From Hydrogenispora ethanolica (GTDB taxonomy: Bacteria > Bacillota > UBA4882 > UBA8346): 64,000 bases of DNA. The notes below the pieces were generated by a model. The model saw only the letters and a program-made list of their open reading frames with translations, was not told the DNA's origin and did no database searches. This document shows, in pieces, positions 1-7,813 of this stretch (positions within the stretch are counted from its first letter, which is position 1; every line of letters begins with the position of its first letter). The position numbers and the translations under genes are program-made. Location of the stretch: contig NZ_SLUN01000001.1 of assembly GCF_004340685.1 (NCBI RefSeq), positions 1 to 64,000 of the forward strand. Reading direction: 5' to 3'.

Positions 1-170
1 TCTTTTTGTGAATGAAAGAGCTCTTTTTCGGAAGAATGAGCTCTTTCAGTCGCTGAGCGAGCTCTTTTTGTGAATAAAAGAGTTCTTTTTGTGAATAAAC
101 CATCTATTGCTGTGGATAAATGGTTTCGTTGAATATGGTTAATGAATTTGGACTGTGGATAAGTCGGGGA
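1..170. repeat. DnaA-box-like repeat array, cut by window start
   Basis: The tract carries TGTGAATGA at 7, TGTGAATAA at 69 and 90, and TGTGGATAA at 111 and 154, i.e. minus-strand matches to the DnaA box TTATNCACA. The sites at 69, 90 and 111 are exactly 21 bp apart. GAGCTC-type words lie between them. The end of the tract, TGTGGATAAGTCGGGGAAG, recurs exactly at 9868, so this is a second copy of the array at 9.6-9.9 kb. No gene is apparent here. Confidence 0.7.
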
Positions 171-267
171 AGCCCCGGTAATACAAGGTTCCCTTTTTTC
201 GCTTTCTGAACCGGCTTGCTTCAAAAAGGGGGGAAAGGTACTATGGTGACTACTGGCTCTCCGGTGA

Positions 268-313
268 CTCAAGGGGTGAGTTCTTTGGCCCAAAATCGAC
301 TCTCCCCCTGAGC
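268..313. repeat. dispersed hairpin repeat, copy 1
   Basis: GGGGTGAGT at 273-281 faces ACTCTCCCC at 299-307 with a spacer rich in GGCCCAAAA. The same layout, with perfect arms, recurs at 58751-58796. No function is known; it lies beyond the terminator of the DUF4340 gene. Confidence 0.55.
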
Positions 314-355
314 TTTACTGCAGGCAGCACGGTGGAAGCCGTTTCCACCGCAAAC

Positions 356-384
356 AAAAAACCCAGTCTTCACTGGGTTTTTTT
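356..384 (-). terminator. Rho-independent terminator, possibly bidirectional
   Basis: ACCCAGT (361-367) pairs with ACTGGGT (372-378). An A-run lies on one side and a T-run on the other, so it could stop transcription in both directions. It sits directly after the last minus-strand gene of the Gld-type operon. Confidence 0.8.
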
Positions 385-398
385 CATATCATCCTCCG

Positions 399-1820
399 TC
401 ACCGGCCCCGGGCCAACGCCGCCAGCCGGCGCAGCATCTCCCCGACCTGCTCCCTGGAGATGAGAAACTCGGTCCGGCCGTCGCGCTCCACGGCGTAAAA
501 ATCAGCGTTGTAGGGAAGGTAATTGACCGTAAGGACGCGGCGTTCCCCTTCTTGCGGGCCCTGGCGCAAAAAGAAGCTGGTCCTCACCTCCGGGGCTTCC
601 CGCACCGGCCCCCGGTCGTTCTCGGCCTCGGCCATCAGCCCGATCAGGCTCTGGTAATACTTACGGAACGGGGCGGCGGCGACCGTCTTGCCGTCCACCC
701 GGAACGTCGCCGCCTCGCCCCCGGTCGCGGCGGAAGGTTTCCGGACGATGGCGATGGTGCGGGTCCGGCCCGCCGCGGCCACCTCGATCCGCTCCACCGC
801 GTCAATATTGACCAGACAGACGAAGCGCTCGATCAGAGCGAAGGGCTTGGTCTCCACAAAGGCCAGGCCGGCCTGGGGCAGGGTGAAGACCCGCGCTTCG
901 TCGGCGAGCTTGCAATAGACCTGTTCCGCGTCGCGTTCCTTCCCGATCAGCAAGTGGAGACGGGTCTGGCCGTCTCCGGCGATCAGCTCGGCCCGGGCCG
1001 GCGCCAGGCCGTATGGGGCCAAATCGGCCGGATGGTCCGCCACCACCTCGGTCAGGGTGCTCAGTCCGGCCAAGGCGTCGAGGACCGGCTTGAAACGGTC
1101 GCTGTTGACCGGTTTGGGCTCCCGGTAGGGCTGGACCATCTTCCAGACGCTCAGCGGACTATCGGACCTCCCGCCCCCGGCGCTGTCGTCGGGCACGATC
1201 TCGATGGCTGCCCCGCCGCTCCGGGAGAGCTTAAAATAATTGAGCCGCTCGGGCGCGACCGCGGGCAGCTCCCGGTCCCGGAGATCCGCCAGCGAATACC
1301 GGAATTTCCGGCCGTCGGAAGCGGCGATCAGGTAGACGGCGGGGTCGGCCGGAGCCTTCAGATAATATCCCGCGCCGCTGGGAGCCAGATCGCCCAGCGC
1401 ATAGCGGCGCTCCGTCCCGTCGGTCAGCACGGCGCTGGCCGTCAGCGCCGGCCGGGCCAGTCCGTAGGGGGCCAGATCCCCGGGCCGCGGGTCGATCACT
1501 TCCCGCGCCCGGAGCGCGGTGAAGTTGGCCACCAGCCCATAGAGGGCCACCGGATCCAGCTTGACCGGATAGGGCGCGTCGACATTCCAAGCCCCGTCCC
1601 GCTGCACCAGGGTCAGCTTCCCTTGGGGCGATTCCAGGACGAGCCGGGCGATCCGGGCCTCGTCCAGCCGGGAAATGAGGCGCGGCGGCGGATCCGGGGC
1701 GGTTTTCGCCCCCGCTCCCTGTCGCGCCTGGAATTGCAAATAGGCGCAGGAACCGAGCAATACCAGCAGGATTCCGCCCAGGATCAAAAGGTTCCGGCCG
1801 CGCCGCGTCGCTCCGCTCAT
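399..1820 (-). CDS. DUF4340 domain protein, partner of Gld-type ABC transporter
   Basis: The 473-residue product has one N-terminal membrane anchor (about residues 10-28, ending near a Cys) and a long extracytoplasmic region. That region contains two similar segments with the 'APYGLA' pattern (near 118 and 270), typical of DUF4340. DUF4340 genes commonly follow GldA/GldF/GldG-type ABC genes, as here. The start ATG overlaps the stop of the upstream GldG-like gene by 4 bases, so translation is probably coupled. The family has no established biochemical activity; a role in assembling or supporting the exporter is inferred from context. Confidence 0.8.
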   Translation of the reverse strand: MSGATRRGRNLLILGGILLVLLGSCAYLQFQARQGAGAKTAPDPPPRLISRLDEARIARLVLESPQGKLTLVQRDGAWNVDAPYPVKLDPVALYGLVANFTALRAREVIDPRPGDLAPYGLARPALTASAVLTDGTERRYALGDLAPSGAGYYLKAPADPAVYLIAASDGRKFRYSLADLRDRELPAVAPERLNYFKLSRSGGAAIEIVPDDSAGGGRSDSPLSVWKMVQPYREPKPVNSDRFKPVLDALAGLSTLTEVVADHPADLAPYGLAPARAELIAGDGQTRLHLLIGKERDAEQVYCKLADEARVFTLPQAGLAFVETKPFALIERFVCLVNIDAVERIEVAAAGRTRTIAIVRKPSAATGGEAATFRVDGKTVAAAPFRKYYQSLIGLMAEAENDRGPVREAPEVRTSFFLRQGPQEGERRVLTVNYLPYNADFYAVERDGRTEFLISREQVGEMLRRLAALARGR

Positions 1821-3244
1821 CGGTGCCTCCTTCTCAGCCAGACCGTCACTCCCGCGGCCAGCACCGCCAGAGGGATCAGGATCACGGCGATCCCCGCGCA
1901 GATTAACGCCTGAAACCCGTTCATATTCAGCCGGAGCGAGAGCAGGCTTTTGGGTTGGATCGACAATCCGCCCTGCTGGTCGGAGAGCCAGTTCAAGCTG
2001 TTCGTCAACAGACTGGTATTCCCGGGGACGCTCCCGCTAAATTGGGGGTTCAGGAATAAGGCGCTGCCCATCAGCACCAGTTTGGCGGCGCGGCTCCGGC
2101 CGGCGCCGGGCGAGTCGCTGACGGCCGCCGCCAGCGTAAAGGGCCCCGCCGGGGCGGCGTCGCTCCGCTGAAGGGCGGCGTCGCCGAAACGGGTTTGGCC
2201 CCAGGCCTTCGCCGACGTGGTCAGCAGGGGCTCCACCGTCACGGTCCGTTTCTTGACTTCCAGCGTCTGAATGGCCTGGCTGGCCGGGATCAGCACCGGC
2301 ATTTTCTGCTCCCGCAAGGCGGCGACAATGGGATGGGCGGCCAGCCGCGGCAGCAGGAAGATGGGGTTGCCGGCGTTGAACGAACTGTCGTCCTCCACCA
2401 CCATCAGCCGCCGGACGGCCACCCCGTAGCCGGCCAGAACCGATCCCAGATTCGGGTAATCGCTCCGGGTCAGATCGATCAGCAGGGCGGCCCGGCCGCC
2501 CCCGGCCAGGAAGTCGCGGAGCTTGGCCGCCTCGGCGGCGGTCAGGTCCCGTTTCGGCGAGACCACCATCAGAATGTCGGCGTCTCCCGGGATGGACCGG
2601 GTGAAGAGCGACAGTTCCTTGACGGTATAATTCTCCGCCTCCAGCTGCCGGAGGATATCGTCATCCAGGGGCTCCTCCTGGTGGCCGGAGAGCGTGTAGA
2701 TCACCGGATTGCGGGCCCTGTCCAGATAGAGGAGCGCCCCGGTGACCCGCTGTTCCAGGGCCAGGGAGGTCACCTGCCGCCGCCCGGGAACGCTGTCGTC
2801 GTAATGGAAGAGGTCTTCGGCGCGAATGGTTTTGTAGCGCGCCCCGGCGCTGACGATCAGGCTGCCGGCCGTCAGGTCCCCGCCGTCGCCGCGGAATTGC
2901 TCCACAAAACCCGGGTTCCGGTCGGGATCGACGGCCCGGACGGTAATGAACCGGCAACGGTCCCGGTAGCGCTGTAATAACTCCTTCACCAGCGGGTCGC
3001 CGCCGCCGGCCGTACCCAGCCGGTAGATGGTGACGGGTTTCCGCAACCGTTCCAGCGCGGCCTGGGTCTGCGGGGACAATGTAAACCAGCGGTGCTCGGA
3101 GAGATCCCATTTGAGCGCGGTTTGATCGGCCACGATATTGAGGACCACCAGGATCGCCAGTACGATGGCAGTGATCAACGCGGCGTAACCGCCGTGGCGG
3201 AACTTGGGATCCGTAAAAGATTGCCGGATATCAGCGACTTTCAC
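1817..3244 (-). CDS. GldG-like ABC-associated auxiliary protein
   Basis: The 475-residue product has a membrane segment near residues 20-40, a large extracytoplasmic domain resembling the GldG/IFT52-type (DUF4350-like) fold, and a C-terminal membrane helix followed by RRRHR. The start is GTG at 3244, chosen because GGAGG (3252-3256 on the complement) lies 7 bases upstream. GldG proteins accompany GldA/GldF ABC subunits. They are best known from Bacteroidota gliding, but relatives are widespread and probably have other roles. The cargo is unknown. A 131-bp tandem repeat separates this gene from the permease gene upstream. Confidence 0.82.
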   Translation of the reverse strand: MKVADIRQSFTDPKFRHGGYAALITAIVLAILVVLNIVADQTALKWDLSEHRWFTLSPQTQAALERLRKPVTIYRLGTAGGGDPLVKELLQRYRDRCRFITVRAVDPDRNPGFVEQFRGDGGDLTAGSLIVSAGARYKTIRAEDLFHYDDSVPGRRQVTSLALEQRVTGALLYLDRARNPVIYTLSGHQEEPLDDDILRQLEAENYTVKELSLFTRSIPGDADILMVVSPKRDLTAAEAAKLRDFLAGGGRAALLIDLTRSDYPNLGSVLAGYGVAVRRLMVVEDDSSFNAGNPIFLLPRLAAHPIVAALREQKMPVLIPASQAIQTLEVKKRTVTVEPLLTTSAKAWGQTRFGDAALQRSDAAPAGPFTLAAAVSDSPGAGRSRAAKLVLMGSALFLNPQFSGSVPGNTSLLTNSLNWLSDQQGGLSIQPKSLLSLRLNMNGFQALICAGIAVILIPLAVLAAGVTVWLRRRHR

Positions 3245-3265
3245 CTTGATTCCTCCTCGTCTACT

Positions 3266-3530
3266 AAAAGCGTTGTGATAAACCCCGTCCGAAGGTCGGG
3301 GTGTTCACAAAAGCTCAGAGAAGCAAGTGATAAAGTCGTTTTGAAATCCTCTTGCCAGTCGAATCGTTTGGAAAGAGACTTTATCACATGGCTTATAAAA
3401 GCGTTGTGATAAACCCTGTCCGAAGGCCAGGGTGAACACAAAAGCTCAGAGAAGCAAGTGATAAAGTCGTTTTGAAATCCTCTTGCCAGTCGAATCGTTT
3501 GGAAAGAGACTTTATCACATGGCTTATAAA
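3266..3530. repeat. two tandem copies of a two-hairpin intercistronic element
   Basis: A 131-bp unit is present twice (starting near 3266 and 3397). Module 1 is a long stem: TTGTGATAAACC, then CCCCGtCC-gaa-GGtCGGGG, then TTCACAA. In copy 2 the stem reads CCCTG/CAGGG, a compensatory change. Module 2 is GTGATAAAGTC (3327-3337) facing GACTTTATCAC (3377-3387). The pair sits between two co-transcribed genes, just upstream of the GldG-like ribosome site. Related copies lie at 15833-15910 and 25407-25461. Confidence 0.8.
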
Positions 3531-3555
3531 GCGGAAGTTCTTGTTGGACCGCGGC

Positions 3556-4419
3556 CTAGCTCCAACGCCGTTTCTCAATCTGCCGCACTGTCAAAAAGAC
3601 GAAAGCCGTGGCAAAGGTCAGATAGTACACCAGACCGCCGAGGGTCAGATTGCCTTGGGCGAAGTTATGATACCGTTTATACAGGGAGAACCAGTCCAGC
3701 ACCTTGCTCACGATGCCGTCATACCAGCCCGGCGCCAGCCAGTAGACCAGCGCCAGCGAGCCGGCTCCGGCCGCTCCGGCGAGGAACGGCAGGTAACGGT
3801 CCCGGGTGATGTGGAAGAGGAGCCAGGCGACGCCCAGGACCACCAGTCCCATGAAGACCAGTCCGCTGGCGCCGCTGTCCGGCAGCGCCGGAGCGATCAG
3901 CTCCGCCATCCAGCAGAAGAGCAACGCCGAAAAGGTGATTACCGCCGCGCTCACCTGGTTTTCCGTGGCCGAGGAGATGAATAGGCCGACCGCGATGAAG
4001 CAAGCGCCCAGCAGGAAAAAACCCAGATAGCCGCCGATGATCCGCCCCGTCGCCATGCTGCCGAAAAAATTGAGCAGCAACGGATAGAGGCCGGTGATCA
4101 GCAACGCGCAGAGGAACACGGTCAGGGCCGCGAAGTATTTGCCGAGCACGATCCGGGTGAGCGAAAGCGGGCTGGTGAAAAGGAGCTGATCCGTTTTTTG
4201 GCGGGACTCTTCGGCGAAGAGCCGCATCGTCAGGACCGGAACGACTAGCATGAAGACGAAATTAATGGTGCTGAGGGTGCCGTTAAAATCGGGATTCGCC
4301 GGGAGCAGGTTGACCATGGTGAAGAAGATTCCGGCGACCAATAAGAAAAAGCCCAGAAAGATATAGCCGATGGTCGTTCCGAAATAGGCTCTCAATTCGC
4401 GTTTGATAATCGCGCCCAT
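3556..4419 (-). CDS. ABC-2 type permease, GldF-like
   Basis: The 287-residue integral membrane protein has about six hydrophobic segments and the 'FAEESRQKTDQLL' region typical of GldF/ABC-2 permeases. The start chosen is the ATG at 4419, one base after the ATPase gene's stop and preceded by GGGAGGTG; a longer frame reaching 4467 would overlap the ATPase gene. It should form the membrane channel driven by the adjacent ATPase. The substrate cannot be inferred. Confidence 0.87.
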   Translation of the reverse strand: MGAIIKRELRAYFGTTIGYIFLGFFLLVAGIFFTMVNLLPANPDFNGTLSTINFVFMLVVPVLTMRLFAEESRQKTDQLLFTSPLSLTRIVLGKYFAALTVFLCALLITGLYPLLLNFFGSMATGRIIGGYLGFFLLGACFIAVGLFISSATENQVSAAVITFSALLFCWMAELIAPALPDSGASGLVFMGLVVLGVAWLLFHITRDRYLPFLAGAAGAGSLALVYWLAPGWYDGIVSKVLDWFSLYKRYHNFAQGNLTLGGLVYYLTFATAFVFLTVRQIEKRRWS

Positions 4420-4420
4420 C

Positions 4421-5398
4421 TCACGACACCTCCCGTTCGGGCGAAGGTTGGCCGGCCGGTGGCGCACTGTCGCCGGTGACTTGGAGGAAAACCTCCTCCA
4501 GGCTCAGATCGACGGCGCGCATCATCAACAGCGGATACCCGGCCTGGCTCAGGGCGGCAAAGACCGCGCGGCGGATATCGGCCTCCGACTCCGCTTCGAC
4601 CAGCAGATCAATGGTTCCCGGTTCCCGGACCCCCTGGGCCTCCAGGGACTTGACGCCGGGAATCCGGCGCAGCAGATCGGCGACGCTTTCCGGGGGACCG
4701 GCGATCCGCAGGGCCAGCTTGCTGCCTGTGGCGAGGCTGCGCGTCAGATTCTCCGGGGTATCCCCGGCGACGATCCGCCCCCGGTTGATGATGAGAACCC
4801 GTTCGCAGACCATGCTGACTTCCGAGAGAATATGGGAACTCAAAAGGATGGTGTGCTCCTTGCCGAGGTCCCGGATGAGATTGCGGATCTCGATGATCTG
4901 TTTGGGATCGAGACCGACGGTGGGCTCGTCCAGGATTAAAACCTCCGGCGCGCCGATGAGCGCTTGGGCCAGGCCCACCCGCTGCTTATACCCCTTGGAG
5001 AGGTTTTTGATCAAGCGGGGCCAGACCTCTTGCAGCCTGACCAGGTCGACGAGGCGCTCCAAGTTCCTAAAGCGGTCGGCCCGGGATACTTTTTTCAGTT
5101 CGGCGACGAAGTTCAGATACTCCCGGACCGTCATCTCCGGATAGAGCGGCGGCGTTTCCGGCAGGTATCCGATCGTCCGCTTCACCTCGGACGGCGCCTC
5201 CAGGATGTCGAGCCCGTTCACCCGGACCCTTCCCGAACTGGCCGAGATGTAGCCGGTCAGAATATTCATGGTGGTGGTTTTCCCAGCGCCGTTCGGTCCC
5301 AGGAAACCCAGGACCTCCCCCCGGTTGACGGTGAAGCTTAACCGGTCGACAGCCAGCCGGCTGCCATACCGCTTGGTGACATTTTCCACTTCAATCAA
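4421..5398 (-). CDS. ABC transporter ATPase, GldA-like
   Basis: The 325-residue nucleotide-binding subunit has Walker A GPNGAGKTT (about 34-42), the Q-loop region, a signature reading LSKGYKQR rather than LSGGQ, Walker B LILDEPT and the switch histidine SSH. The C-terminal ~80 residues are typical of export-type ATPases. The start is TTG at 5398, with GGAGG 7 bases upstream. It is the first gene of an ATPase-permease-GldG-DUF4340 operon. Confidence 0.92.
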   Translation of the reverse strand: MIEVENVTKRYGSRLAVDRLSFTVNRGEVLGFLGPNGAGKTTTMNILTGYISASSGRVRVNGLDILEAPSEVKRTIGYLPETPPLYPEMTVREYLNFVAELKKVSRADRFRNLERLVDLVRLQEVWPRLIKNLSKGYKQRVGLAQALIGAPEVLILDEPTVGLDPKQIIEIRNLIRDLGKEHTILLSSHILSEVSMVCERVLIINRGRIVAGDTPENLTRSLATGSKLALRIAGPPESVADLLRRIPGVKSLEAQGVREPGTIDLLVEAESEADIRRAVFAALSQAGYPLLMMRAVDLSLEEVFLQVTGDSAPPAGQPSPEREVS

Positions 5399-5860
5399 GC
5401 GGACCCCTCCTGCTCTTCCTCGTCGAAAGGGATTGCCCCGAAGGCATCCCGTCTTGCGACTTTTTGGCGGCTTTGAAACGCGGGCGTTCCATCGCTACTT
5501 TCTATGATACTCATTTTTGCGTTTTAAATCTGCATCATTTTTGTCCATTTTGCGACTTTTTTAGGGGGATTTTGCGGAATGCTCCTGCTCGCAATGGGGT
5601 TTTACGGCAACAGTTTGGGAATACGCCCGTTTCATCCGGCGGGCTGGACTAAAACTCATGCATTTTTTGTGAATATTAAAAATAAACCGCATATCTTGCT
5701 TTGCGCCCCTATTGCAAAATGTTAAAATTACGTTAGAGTGGTCAAGCCAGATCAAGGAAGCAATAACACTATCTAGGCTTCGGTTAACACAAATCCAAAG
5801 TCAAAGTTAAATTTTATTTAATCATAAATCAAATCTAACGATACTTCAAGGAGTGAGCCA
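5399..5860. promoter_or_regulatory. divergent intergenic region between two ABC operons
   Basis: This 460-bp AT-rich tract separates the minus-strand Gld-type operon from the plus-strand sugar importer and must carry both promoters. TTGCGACTTTTT occurs twice (near 5454 and 5550). TTGCAA at about 5713 followed 16 bp later by TAGAGT is a weak promoter candidate for the importer. No clear operator or riboswitch is visible. Confidence 0.4.
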
Positions 5861-6811
5861 ATGATGAACAATTCGGCGCAAGCCCAAAAGAGCCTGGAGT
5901 TTATGACTGAGAGGACGCCGTCAAAACTCCTGATCAGGCTGAAACAGCAGCGATTTCTGTTATTAATGCTGCTTCCGACCCTGATCTGGTATATTATCTT
6001 TAAATACCTGCCCATGATCGGCTCGTATCTGGCCTTTACCGATTCGGGTCTCTCCGCCAACATCTCTTTTGTCGGCCTGGATAATTTCAGGCGCTTGTTT
6101 CAGTCGCCCGGCTTTTGGACTTCTTTTGGTAATACGTTGATTATCAGCGCCTATTACCTGATCTTTTATTTCCCGGTCCCGGTCATTCTGTCGCTGCTGC
6201 TAAACGAGTTCCGCAGCGTCCGCTTCAAACGGGCCCTGCAATTCACCATTTATATCCCGCACTTTTTCTCCTGGGCGGTCGTCGGCAGCCTCTTTGTAAT
6301 GCTTCTTTCCCCCGGTTCGGGCCCTGTCAATGAGATCATCAAAATCTTCGGTGGAAAGCCGATCTTTTTCATGGTTTCCCCGGACTGGTTCCGTTCCATT
6401 CTGGTCTCGTCCCACCTTTGGAAAGACGTCGGCTATGGAACGGTCATCTATATCGCGACGCTGGCTACCATCGATCCCGAGCTTTATGATGCGGCGCTGG
6501 TGGACGGCGCCGGATACTGGGGTCGGCTCTGGCACATCACCCTGCCCTGTCTGCGCAGTACCATCGCGGTAGTCCTGCTGTTGCAAGTATCCAATATTTT
6601 GCGGGTGTTCGAACAGATTTTGGTGATGTATAACCCGGCCGTCTACCAAGTATCCGAAGTGTTGCAGACCTATTCGTTTACGGAAGGGCTTTTAAACGGC
6701 GACATCGGTTTCGCCACCGCCATCGGCCTATTTACCTCCATTACCAGCTTACTTCTGGTATTCGGCACCAACAGCTTGAGCAAAAAAGTCATGCACGAAA
6801 GCATTTTGTAA
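5861..6811 (+). CDS. sugar ABC transporter permease, LplB/YteP type
   Basis: The 316-residue inner-membrane protein has six predicted transmembrane segments. The EAA loop is near residues 205-225 (DAALVDGAGYWGR), where the permease contacts its ATPase. Sequence style matches the LplB/PotB-like carbohydrate permeases that import oligosaccharides in Bacillota. ATG at 5861 is preceded by AAGGAG with 7-base spacing. It is the first gene of a permease-permease-binding-protein operon with no ATPase gene, so a shared MsmX-type ATPase encoded elsewhere is likely. Confidence 0.93.
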   Translation: MMNNSAQAQKSLEFMTERTPSKLLIRLKQQRFLLLMLLPTLIWYIIFKYLPMIGSYLAFTDSGLSANISFVGLDNFRRLFQSPGFWTSFGNTLIISAYYLIFYFPVPVILSLLLNEFRSVRFKRALQFTIYIPHFFSWAVVGSLFVMLLSPGSGPVNEIIKIFGGKPIFFMVSPDWFRSILVSSHLWKDVGYGTVIYIATLATIDPELYDAALVDGAGYWGRLWHITLPCLRSTIAVVLLLQVSNILRVFEQILVMYNPAVYQVSEVLQTYSFTEGLLNGDIGFATAIGLFTSITSLLLVFGTNSLSKKVMHESIL

Positions 6812-6848
6812 TCAAATAATTTTCAATTCTTGATACGAGGTGGAGAAG

Positions 6849-7703
6849 ATGGTTTATCAGCTCAGTTTGGGCCGAAAAGTATTCTTGGTTCTCAATGTCA
6901 CCCTGTGCGTGTTGATTGCGCTGGCGGTCCTTTTTCCATTGTGGATGGCCCTGGTCACTTCCCTGGCCCCGGACCATCAAGTGATTTACCGGGATTTTAT
7001 CATGCTTCCGACGGAGATTAATTTCAACTGTTATGCGGTCGTCTTCCAGAGCGGATACATGAGGGGATTTCTGAATTCGATCTTCGTAACCGTCGTGGGC
7101 ACGGCATTGTCCATGGTCCTGACCCTGCTCGCCGGTTATGTGTTGGCTCAAAAGGATTTGGTCTTCCGCAGGTTCTTCATGGGCTTCATCTTCGTGACCA
7201 TGGTCTTTGACGCCGGAATCATGCCTTTTTACGTCGTGGTGCGAAGCTTGAAGCTGATCGATACTTATGCGGCGTTATTCATCCCGGTCCTGGTCTCGAC
7301 CTATAATCTAATCTTAGTGAAAAATTACATGATGTCCATTCCGGAGAGTTTGATGGAATCGGCCCGGCTGGACGGTTGTTCCGAGGTCGGGATCCTCTTT
7401 AAGATCGTCATTCCGGTCTCCATCCCGATCATCGCCGCCATCACCCTCTTCTATGTCGTATTCTACTGGAACCAGTATATTAACGTGCTGATGTTCATCA
7501 ATGACGCCACCAAATATACGATCCAGGTCCTGCTGCGTCAGTTGGTCTTCGACAACGCTTCGATCCAGTCGGGAGCGAACCGCGTATACAGCAACTTTAA
7601 GATGGCCGTCATGCTCGTGGCCATGTTGCCGGTTTTGATCCTTTATCCCTTCATCCAACGGCATTTCGTCTCCGGAATCATGCTGGGATCGATTAAGGGA
7701 TGA
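6849..7703 (+). CDS. sugar ABC transporter permease, LplC/YtcP type
   Basis: The ~284-residue second permease has six membrane segments and an EAA motif (ESARLDGCSEVG), and ends in the 'GIMLGSIKG' tail typical of LplC/YtcP proteins. The frame opens at GTG 6840, but ATG 6849 is preferred because GAGGTGGAG lies directly upstream. It pairs with the upstream permease to form the heterodimeric channel. Substrate unknown; relatives import plant-polymer oligosaccharides. Confidence 0.92.
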   Translation: MVYQLSLGRKVFLVLNVTLCVLIALAVLFPLWMALVTSLAPDHQVIYRDFIMLPTEINFNCYAVVFQSGYMRGFLNSIFVTVVGTALSMVLTLLAGYVLAQKDLVFRRFFMGFIFVTMVFDAGIMPFYVVVRSLKLIDTYAALFIPVLVSTYNLILVKNYMMSIPESLMESARLDGCSEVGILFKIVIPVSIPIIAAITLFYVVFYWNQYINVLMFINDATKYTIQVLLRQLVFDNASIQSGANRVYSNFKMAVMLVAMLPVLILYPFIQRHFVSGIMLGSIKG

Positions 7704-7813
7704 GCTTAATCTTCATCATACACCGGGATATCCCGAACCGGAAAGGAGTTGACGCCCGGATTCTAAAAACCGTGCCCCATCCCCAATCCAAAAAGAATTA
7801 GGAGGTAGGAAGC

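Noticed and set aside
552-1913. 453-codon plus-strand frame
   Set aside because: Antisense to the DUF4340 and GldG-like genes; no recognisable domains and a GC-driven open frame.
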